Assembly: GCA_903864555.1 (NCBI GenBank)
Contig: CAIPGJ010000206.1
Coordinates: 1 to 5,314 of the forward strand
Direction of reading: 5' to 3'
DNA from: an uncultured Pseudomonadota bacterium
Lineage (GTDB): Bacteria; Pseudomonadota; Gammaproteobacteria; Burkholderiales; SG8-39
Length of the DNA: 5,314 bases
Below, piece by piece: positions 1 through 5,314 of this stretch (positions are counted from its first letter, which is position 1; every line of letters starts with the position of its first letter). Made by a program: the position numbers and the translations under genes. Below the pieces are notes generated by a model. It had not been told where the DNA came from and made no database searches. It worked only from the letters and a program-made list of their open reading frames with translations.

Positions 1-731
1 CGCAGATCCTGCTCCTTCTCGATGCGTTCCCGCTGCTTGTCGGTGAGCATCAGTTGTCCGGCAAAGCCCTCCCGGGTCAGGCGTACGTAGGCTGCTTCCT
101 GCGCCAGATAGTGCGGCAGCACCTGATCCAGCTTGGATTTGATCTCCCTCGCCGCGGCAAGGTCATGCCCGGCCTTTTCGCGCAGCGCCTGCTCCTGCGC
201 GAGCGCATTGCGATAGGCGTGAACATTGGCGGCATGCTGGGCCTGCAGTTCAGCATGCAGGTCTGGCGGATCGCCCGGTGCACGGACGAAAGCATTGTCC
301 GCAAGCTGGGAATCAACGCGTCTCACCGCCAGCCGGCGACGGTGAAAATCCGCTTGCAACTGGCGCGCGTCTGCATTCGCGAACACCGGATCCATGCGAA
401 TCAGCACCTGGCCTGCCTCAACCCGCTCGCCTTCGCGCACCAGTATCTCCCGCACCACACCCTGCTCGGCTGGCTGCACGATCTTGAGATAGGTCTCCGG
501 AACCAGCTTCCCCTCTGCGATGGCGACGATATCGACCTGCCCCACCGCAGCCAGCACCAGCATCAGGCCAAACAGCGCCAGCAACAGCCGCACCAACCAC
601 CCCGCAAGCGGTGCAGGCGGCCGCTCCCGGATGCGCAGCAGTTGCGGCGAGAAATCTAGCGGATCGACCCGCTCGCTCAGCCATGACGGCGTGCGCAGTT
701 TCTTGCCTGCCTGTGATTCGGTGGTGCCCAA
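1..731 (-). CDS. HlyD-family type I secretion membrane fusion (periplasmic adaptor) protein, 5' part only
   Basis: Adaptor subunit of a type I secretion system. It sits in the inner membrane and bridges the ABC exporter to a TolC-type outer-membrane channel. The visible 243 codons show a cytoplasmic N-terminus (about 1-44), one membrane segment (about 45-63, rich in Leu/Val/Ala), the family-typical GQVDIVAIAEGKLVP just outside it, and a biotinyl/lipoyl-like half domain (about 80-114, with GVVREILVREGERV). A long charged helical region follows and begins the coiled-coil hairpin, ending with a family-like stretch, EGFAGQLMLTDKQRERIEKE. Family members are usually 400-480 residues, so about half is present and the gene continues beyond base 1. 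The start chosen is TTG at 731-729, because GGGGAGG lies 5 bases upstream and no in-frame ATG occurs before residue 57. It follows the ABC exporter gene by 42 bases in the same frame. The family assignment is secure; the cargo is unknown. Confidence 0.95.
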   Translation of the reverse strand, partial: MGTTESQAGKKLRTPSWLSERVDPLDFSPQLLRIRERPPAPLAGWLVRLLLALFGLMLVLAAVGQVDIVAIAEGKLVPETYLKIVQPAEQGVVREILVREGERVEAGQVLIRMDPVFANADARQLQADFHRRRLAVRRVDSQLADNAFVRAPGDPPDLHAELQAQHAANVHAYRNALAQEQALREKAGHDLAAAREIKSKLDQVLPHYLAQEAAYVRLTREGFAGQLMLTDKQRERIEKEQDL

Positions 732-736
732 ATCAA

Positions 737-743
737 CCTCCCC
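737..743 (-). promoter_or_regulatory. Ribosome binding site for the hlyD-like gene
   Basis: On the minus strand this reads GGGGAGG, a near-perfect anti-16S match, placed 5 bases before TTG at 731. It decides the start of the adaptor gene, because the only other upstream in-frame candidate (TTG at 758) lacks such a site. Confidence 0.75.
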
Positions 744-773
744 TGGCCGGACAACCAAGCTTGTGAATGTGGT

Positions 774-2936
774 TCAGGTTCCCAGTTGCAGTTCGCGGTC
801 CGGCAGCAGGCCGGGCGGCATGTGATGGGCGATGACCAGCACGGTCATGTCACCGCGGAAGCGGTTCACGGTCTGCGCCAGCTGTGCGGCAGTGCGCTCA
901 TCGAGGCTGGCTGTCGCCTCGTCAAATATCAGAATGCGCGGACGGCGCAGCACGGCGCGTGCGATGGCTATGCGCTGTTTCTGACCACCGGACAGTCCGG
1001 TGCCGTTCTCGCCGATGACCGTCTCGTAGGACCGCGGCAGGCGTTCGATGTCCTCGTGTATCCCGGCCAGGCGGCAGGCGTCGACGATCTCGGCGACCGA
1101 AGCGTGCGGGGAGGCAATGCTAAGGTTGTCACGCAAAGTGCCGGAGAACAGCACCGTCTCCTGCGGCACGACCCCGAAGTGCATGCGTAACTCGTTGGCC
1201 GAAAGGTGCCGGATATCGCGCCCGTCCAGCAGTATGCGCCCGGCCGCGGGCTGGTAGAAACCCAGGAGCAGCTTGGCAAACGTGCTCTTGCCGCAGCCGG
1301 AAGGTCCGGTCACCAGCACCAGTTCTCCCGGCTCGAAAATCGTGTTGAGGCCGCGATAGAGATTGGCCTCCATGCCCCGATGGCTGAAAGCCAGATCCTG
1401 GATCTCCAGCCGCCCCTGCCCCTGTGACAATCTCGATGGTTGCATCGAATGTGGCTCGGGAGGCGCATTCATCACGTCCCCCAGGCGACGCACCGCGATC
1501 CCTGCCTGCTGGAACTCCTGCCACAGGCCGGCCAGCCTGAGCATCGGCTGGGACAGCCGCGCAGCGAACATCTGGAAGGCGACCAGCATCCCGATGGTGA
1601 AGCCGTCATTGCGCATCACCAGCAGTGCCCCCATGCCAAGGATCATGACCGTCATGCCCTGTTCCAGCGCATGCACCACCGTGCCAAAGGTATTGGAAAG
1701 TTGGCGGGAGTCGAAACTGGCGGCCAGGTAGGCTGCGAGGTTCTCCTCGTAACGCGCCTCCAGCCGCGGCTCCATCTGCAATGACTTCACCGTTTCAATG
1801 CCGGCGATGTGCTCGGTCAGTAAGGCCTGGTTGCGCGCCCCCTGCAGGAACTGGCGATCCAGCCGCGCGCGCAGCAGCGGCGTCACGATCAGGCTGGCCA
1901 CCGCAATCAGGCCGACAATGCCGACGGCAATCAGCGCCAGCTGCCAGCTGTACCAGATCATCAGGATGAGGAACAGCAGCAGGAAGGGCAGGTCCAGCAG
2001 CAAGGCCACGGCAGCCCCGGCAATGAACTCACGGATGGACTCCACCGCATTCACCCGCGCCACCAGCGTGCCGGTGGCGCGCTGCTCAAAGTACGGCAGG
2101 GGCAGCCTGAACAGGTGCTGCAGCAACCGGCTGCCAAGCACGGCGTCGACGCGATTGCCGGTGTGGACGACAAAGTACTGCCGCAGCCAGCTCATTGCGC
2201 ATGAGAACAGCACGAATACCACCATGGCTGCCGAGATCACCTGCAACGTGCTCATGGTCTGGTGCACCACAACCTTGTCGATGATGACCTGGGTGAATAG
2301 CGGCGTACACAATCCGATCACCTGGATGACCAGCGATGCCGCGATCACCTGCAGCCAGACACTGCGATATCGCACCAGTTCACGCAGGAACCAGCGATAA
2401 CCGAATGCCTCCGGAAGCGGCGACTCCCCGTCGGCGGGCCCGGCAGCGCTTCTCTCGAATGCCACCAGGAAGCACAGGGGTTCGAATTGCGATAGCGCCT
2501 CCCCGGAAGTCATCTGCTGGGGGCGGGAGCTGCCCGCTTCGAAATAAAGCACCTGCTCATCCTCACCGCGCAACAGCAGTGCCACCCTCGCCTGGAGGCG
2601 GTCCGGATTGGCCACCTCTGGCTGCAAACGGGAATCGCCCTGAGGCCCTGTTACATCCGCAGACTGGCGAAATACCGCCACGCAGGGACCTCCCAGGGAC
2701 ATGAGCAACTTGCGATCGAGCTGCGAAGCGCCAATCCGAAAGCCCAACGTACGGGCTGCATCGATGAAGGTGGCTTCGCTATGCGGTGGCGGAAAGTTCT
2801 GAAGGAGCAATGCCGGATCAAATGGCAGCCGCTGCAGCCCGCACAGACTGCCCAGCAACCACACGGTCTGATCTTGACCCAGCTGCACCCGCCCTCTCCG
2901 GTTGTACGGGGCAAACCTTGTGGCCACCCCGTTCAT
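774..2936 (-). CDS. HlyB-type type I secretion ABC exporter with C39-like (inactive) peptidase domain
   Basis: Inner-membrane ATPase/permease (720 residues, usual family length about 700-730) that exports an unfolded protein substrate with the HlyD-like adaptor encoded next. Domains in order: a C39-peptidase-like domain (about 15-160), an ABC type-1 membrane domain with about six helices (about 190-470), and a nucleotide-binding domain (about 505-720). The ATPase motifs look intact: Walker A GPSGCGKST at 544-552, Q-loop Gln592, signature LSGGQ at 648-652, Walker B ILIFDE at 668-673, D-loop SLD at 677-679 and H-loop His704. The C39-like domain lacks the catalytic Cys (the Q-x-E/D-C-G motif is replaced by QDQTVWLLGS) and has no recognisable catalytic His. 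It should therefore bind substrate without cleaving a leader, as known for HlyB. The membrane domain closely follows HlyB style (TPLFTQVIIDKVVVH, RLPLPYFEQR). The protein ends 16 residues after the H-loop, shorter than HlyB. The ATG at 2936 has only a weak ribosome binding site; an in-frame TAA lies further upstream, and GTG at 2927 is an alternative start. Confidence 0.95.
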   Translation of the reverse strand: MNGVATRFAPYNRRGRVQLGQDQTVWLLGSLCGLQRLPFDPALLLQNFPPPHSEATFIDAARTLGFRIGASQLDRKLLMSLGGPCVAVFRQSADVTGPQGDSRLQPEVANPDRLQARVALLLRGEDEQVLYFEAGSSRPQQMTSGEALSQFEPLCFLVAFERSAAGPADGESPLPEAFGYRWFLRELVRYRSVWLQVIAASLVIQVIGLCTPLFTQVIIDKVVVHQTMSTLQVISAAMVVFVLFSCAMSWLRQYFVVHTGNRVDAVLGSRLLQHLFRLPLPYFEQRATGTLVARVNAVESIREFIAGAAVALLLDLPFLLLFLILMIWYSWQLALIAVGIVGLIAVASLIVTPLLRARLDRQFLQGARNQALLTEHIAGIETVKSLQMEPRLEARYEENLAAYLAASFDSRQLSNTFGTVVHALEQGMTVMILGMGALLVMRNDGFTIGMLVAFQMFAARLSQPMLRLAGLWQEFQQAGIAVRRLGDVMNAPPEPHSMQPSRLSQGQGRLEIQDLAFSHRGMEANLYRGLNTIFEPGELVLVTGPSGCGKSTFAKLLLGFYQPAAGRILLDGRDIRHLSANELRMHFGVVPQETVLFSGTLRDNLSIASPHASVAEIVDACRLAGIHEDIERLPRSYETVIGENGTGLSGGQKQRIAIARAVLRRPRILIFDEATASLDERTAAQLAQTVNRFRGDMTVLVIAHHMPPGLLPDRELQLGT

Positions 2937-3070
2937 CAGCTGCGAGCTGCTCTGAAGGCAACCCTCGGCGGTACCTTAAGGGCCGCGCAGACTGTTGCAA
3001 ATCACCGTGAAAGCGATAGAGCCTGGATAGAAAGCGTGGGGATACGCCAAGTGACTGAAGACATTGCTTT

Positions 3071-3090
3071 CATGCCATTGGCATGCCATT
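3071..3090. promoter_or_regulatory. Cluster of TGCCA/TGGCA half-sites upstream of the secretion genes; possible operator or sigma-54-like promoter
   Basis: In the 181-base gap between the glutamate-synthase-like gene and the ABC exporter, CATGCCATT occurs twice (3071-3079 and 3082-3090), 11 bases apart, or about one helical turn. The repeats build two overlapping palindromes: CATGCCA-T-TGGCATG (3071-3085) and TGGCATGCCA (3079-3088). On the minus strand 3088-3073 reads TGGCATGCCAATGGCA. This matches 10 of the 12 fixed positions of the sigma-54 consensus TGGCACG-N4-TTGCA, with GG and GC at the correct 12-base spacing. A start site would fall near 3062, about 125 bases before the exporter start. 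No T-run follows, so a terminator is unlikely. The function is inferred from sequence only. Confidence 0.35.
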
Positions 3091-3117
3091 CATACCTTCC
3101 AACATGTGAAAGTTTCC

Positions 3118-4617
3118 TCAGGCCACCTTCAGCTTGGAGTTGGGCTCGGGATAGGGATACAGCATATTCAACGCGATGCTAAGACCCGGGGACTGGACAA
3201 TGCGCACATGCTCACGCCTGAGTTCCCGTGCATGACGGCAGCCGCAGGAGTGCGCAATCATGTCGATCTCCTTGTTCATGTTCATCGCGTAGTGGGCAAC
3301 GCGCAGGTACTTTTCCTCCACCACCAGACCGCGCTGCAGCCGATGATTGTGCGTGGTGACACCGGTGGGGCAGGTATTCTCGTGGCAACGCAGGGCCTGG
3401 ATGCAGCCCAGCGCGAACATGAAGCCGCGCGCAGAGTTGACGAAATCAGCTCCTACGCAAAGTGCCCAGGCAGCGCGTGCGGAAGTCACCAGCTTGCCCG
3501 AAGCAATGAGACGGATACGCCCTCTCAAGCCGCTCTCGATCAGCGAATCCACCACCCGGGGCAGGGCTTCGACAAGAGGCAAGGCCATATGGTCCATGAG
3601 TGCCTGCGGTGCCGCCCCGGAACCGCCTTCGCCGCCGTCGATAGCCAGAAAGTCCGGGGCATATTCCAGCCCGCGGCGATTCACCGCCTCGCACAGTTCA
3701 TTGACAAACTGCCACCCGCCGATGGCCGTCTTGACCCCCACAGGTTTGCCGGTGATGTCGCGCACCAGGGCAATCCGGTCCAGCAGTTCATCGACATTGG
3801 CAATATCGACATGACGATTCGGACTGATGGAATCGATGTGCGCCGGTATGCCGCGGATATGCGCAATCTGTTCGGTCACCTTGGCCGCAGGCAGCACGCC
3901 ACCCTTGCCCGGCTTGGCCCCCTGTGACAGCTTGATCTCGAAAGCCTTCACCTGCGGATAGGCCGCAATCTCCCTGGCGCGCTCGCGCGAGAACTGCCCC
4001 CGATCATCCCGAATGCCATAGTTTGCAGTGCCGATCTGCATGATGATGTCGCTCTGGCCTTCCAGATGGAACGGCGAAAGGCCGCCCTCCCCGGTATCCA
4101 TCCAGCAGCCCGCCATGGCTGCGCCCCGCGACAGCGCCCGCACCGCCGGTTCGGATATGGCGCCAAAACTCATGCCGCTAATATTCACAACCGACTTGGC
4201 AACGAAGGGTTGCCTGGCGAAGCCTTCGCCTATGGCCAGTGGCGGCGTCGGTAGCCTGTCTTCCTCCAGCACCGGATAGGGCGCGTTGACGAACAGGATC
4301 GAGCCTGGTTCTGTGGTGTCACTGGTCGAGCCAAAACCGATCATGCTCGACTCGTCCTTGGCCAGGCGGTACACCCACCCCCGGGTGGCGCGGTTGAAGG
4401 GCATCTCCTCCCGGTCATTCATGAAGAAGTATTGCCGGAAGTACTCACCCTGTTTTTCGAGCAGGTAACGCATCCGGCCTATGACCGGATAGTTGCGCAG
4501 GACCGTGTGTTTTTTCTGGGTGACGTCCTGGATGAACCAGACAATCAGGGTGGCCAGAATGACGAAGCCGACGATGGTGCCCAGACCGTAGGAAACAATG
4601 TCCATCATGCCCGACAT
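3118..4617 (-). CDS. Membrane-anchored FMN-binding glutamate-synthase-domain protein without glutaminase domain
   Basis: A 499-residue protein whose bulk (about 85-470) is the FMN/[3Fe-4S] synthase domain of glutamate synthase large subunits (Glu_synthase family). Visible motifs: GMSFGAIS at 148-155, GEGGLSPFH at 176-184, KLSQGAKPGKGG at 229-240, DGGEGGSGAAP at 327-337 and ASGKLVTS at 372-379. The cluster cysteines C405-x5-C411-x4-C416 sit in a CHENTCPTGV context like that of GltB. The N-terminal glutaminase domain of GltB is absent. In its place is one membrane segment (about 11-29) followed by a basic stretch, which suggests anchoring with the catalytic domain on the cytoplasmic side. Such stand-alone proteins are widespread, usually annotated as FMN-binding glutamate synthase family, and their reaction is generally unproven; ammonia-dependent glutamate synthesis or another flavin redox reaction is possible. 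The ATG at 4617 is well supported by AAGGAGG 7 bases upstream. The family is certain, the substrate unknown. Confidence 0.93.
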   Translation of the reverse strand: MSGMMDIVSYGLGTIVGFVILATLIVWFIQDVTQKKHTVLRNYPVIGRMRYLLEKQGEYFRQYFFMNDREEMPFNRATRGWVYRLAKDESSMIGFGSTSDTTEPGSILFVNAPYPVLEEDRLPTPPLAIGEGFARQPFVAKSVVNISGMSFGAISEPAVRALSRGAAMAGCWMDTGEGGLSPFHLEGQSDIIMQIGTANYGIRDDRGQFSRERAREIAAYPQVKAFEIKLSQGAKPGKGGVLPAAKVTEQIAHIRGIPAHIDSISPNRHVDIANVDELLDRIALVRDITGKPVGVKTAIGGWQFVNELCEAVNRRGLEYAPDFLAIDGGEGGSGAAPQALMDHMALPLVEALPRVVDSLIESGLRGRIRLIASGKLVTSARAAWALCVGADFVNSARGFMFALGCIQALRCHENTCPTGVTTHNHRLQRGLVVEEKYLRVAHYAMNMNKEIDMIAHSCGCRHARELRREHVRIVQSPGLSIALNMLYPYPEPNSKLKVA

Positions 4618-4624
4618 GAACGAA

Positions 4625-4631
4625 CCTCCTT
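4625..4631 (-). promoter_or_regulatory. Strong ribosome binding site for the glutamate-synthase-like gene
   Basis: The minus strand reads AAGGAGG, a perfect anti-16S match, with a 7-base spacer to ATG at 4617. This fixes the start in preference to the ATGs at codons 4 and 5 and supports efficient translation independent of the gene upstream. Confidence 0.85.
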
Positions 4632-4649
4632 GGCAAATCCAGCACAGTT

Positions 4650-4663
4650 CCAGGCAGGCCTGG
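4650..4663. repeat. Short GC-rich palindrome in the leader of the glutamate-synthase-like gene
   Basis: CCAGGC-AG-GCCTGG is a perfect inverted repeat with 6-base arms and a 2-base centre. It lies about 18 bases upstream of the ribosome binding site in the 121-base gap after the isomerase gene. No T-run follows on either strand, so it is not a convincing intrinsic terminator. It could be an operator or simply a chance GC-rich palindrome. Confidence 0.3.
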
Positions 4664-4738
4664 CGAAGGGGTCAGCAATGCCGGCCGCTCGGATCATCAT
4701 AGGCCAATTCATGGAGACACGCTGCGGCCCGGCGCAAA

Positions 4739-5230
4739 CTATCGCACCGCTCTCACGATCACCGAAGCGGTGTCGTCCGCGCTGCCATTGGCAACCTCGT
4801 CCGCTGTGGCCATGCGTATGCCGACAACCTTGGCCATGAACTTCAGTGCCATCCCGGACAGCGGATGATTGCCGTCGAGGATCACCTGCCCCTCCGCAAT
4901 GTCGGTGACGGTGAAGATGCGCCCCTCATCTGCGCTCCCGGCAGGCCCCTCGAAGCGCATGCCGACTTCCAGGGTTTCGGGAAACGCGGTGCGTGGCTGA
5001 ACGCGCAGCAACTGATCGTCATAGTCGCCAAAAGCCTCTTCCGGCTCCAGCCTGACTTCTATGCTGTCCTTTTCGCGCTTGCCATCCAGTACCGACTCGA
5101 CGACAGGAAAGATATCCTGATAGCCACCATGCAGGTATTGCACCGGTTCAACCGTGCGCTCAATCAGATTGCCCCAGATATCGGACAGCTCGACATCCAG
5201 CGAGACGACGGTGTTGGCGGCGACATTCAT
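4739..5230 (-). CDS. SlyD-like FKBP-type peptidyl-prolyl cis-trans isomerase
   Basis: Cytoplasmic folding helper (163 residues, no signal peptide) that catalyses proline isomerisation and probably has chaperone activity. It shows the split SlyD layout: an N-terminal FKBP part with VSLDVELSD at 9-17 and EPVQYLHGGYQDIFPVVE at 28-45, then PEEAFGDYD at 63-71 leading into the insert-in-flap chaperone region (about 70-120). The FKBP strand then resumes with the SlyD hallmark DGNHPLSGMALKF at 119-131. The loop reads HGGY where E. coli SlyD has HGHG-like residues. The histidine/cysteine-rich metal-binding tail of E. coli SlyD is missing; the protein ends in a short ordinary tail. The ATG at 5230 is chosen because homology begins there; a GGGAG lies about 11 bases upstream, a rather long spacing. 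The frame stays open to the window edge, with TTG codons at 5314 and 5266, but that extension looks non-homologous. Confidence 0.92.
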   Translation of the reverse strand: MNVAANTVVSLDVELSDIWGNLIERTVEPVQYLHGGYQDIFPVVESVLDGKREKDSIEVRLEPEEAFGDYDDQLLRVQPRTAFPETLEVGMRFEGPAGSADEGRIFTVTDIAEGQVILDGNHPLSGMALKFMAKVVGIRMATADEVANGSADDTASVIVRAVR

Positions 5231-5314
5231 GAATGCGAAAGCTCCCGGATGGATACTCGAAAACAACTGGCGACAACGACCGCATGCCCGAGCAGCCCCG
5301 AAACGGGATGACAA

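Noticed and set aside
54..659. A 201-codon open frame on the plus strand
   Set aside because: It is antisense to the HlyD-like gene, has low-complexity Gln/His/Arg composition and shows no recognisable domain.
735..775. Weak inverted repeat AACCA...TGGTT between the exporter and adaptor genes, considered as a terminator
   Set aside because: It has only 5-base arms with a 12-base loop and no T-run. The short gap and strong downstream ribosome binding site argue for cotranscription.
2937..3000. In-frame N-terminal extension of the ABC exporter
   Set aside because: An in-frame TAA lies 42 bases upstream of the ATG and no ATG, GTG or TTG falls between them, so the gene cannot begin earlier than 2936 with a standard start codon.
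3064..3927. A 287-codon open frame on the plus strand
   Set aside because: It lies antisense to the well-supported glutamate-synthase-like gene, shows no family-like motif and begins without a ribosome binding site. It is an expected by-product of GC-rich coding DNA.
4700..4740. GC-rich partial dyad and a TATGAT box after the isomerase stop
   Set aside because: The dyad is imperfect and lacks a T-run, and no acceptable -35 box lies at the right distance from TATGAT. Neither a terminator nor a promoter can be supported.
5245..5280. Possible sigma-70 promoter for the isomerase (TTGTCG and TATCCA on the minus strand)
   Set aside because: The spacing is about 15 bases and both boxes are poor matches; the upstream context is also cut off by the window edge.

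Overview
The window is GC-rich chromosomal DNA of proteobacterial character. Protein style points to a beta- or gammaproteobacterium, but no marker gene allows a firmer placement. All four genes recognised lie on the minus strand, so transcription runs from high to low coordinates. Coding density is high and no stretch over 300 bases lacks a gene. No RNA gene, mobile element or CRISPR array was seen.

In transcription order: (1) 5230-4739, a SlyD-like FKBP peptidyl-prolyl isomerase/chaperone of 163 residues. (2) 4617-3118, a 499-residue membrane-anchored protein with the FMN and [3Fe-4S] glutamate-synthase core domain but no glutaminase domain. (3) 2936-774, a 720-residue HlyB-type type I secretion ABC exporter with a degenerate C39-like N-terminal domain. 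(4) 731-1, the first 243 codons of its HlyD-type membrane fusion protein, which runs off the left edge of the window. This last gene appears to start at TTG behind a strong ribosome binding site.

The ABC exporter and HlyD form a type I secretion pair, 42 bases apart and almost certainly cotranscribed. They would move an unfolded, C-terminally signalled protein (typically an RTX protein) from cytoplasm to exterior together with a TolC-type outer-membrane channel. Neither the channel nor the cargo is in the window. The isomerase and the glutamate-synthase-like gene are probably ordinary housekeeping or accessory neighbours, separated from the secretion pair by 181 bases.

That 181-base gap holds the most interesting non-coding signal: a 20-base cluster of alternating TGCCA/TGGCA half-sites at 3071-3090. 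Read on the minus strand it also resembles a sigma-54 promoter. I found no convincing evidence of an undescribed system; the findings are modest leads.
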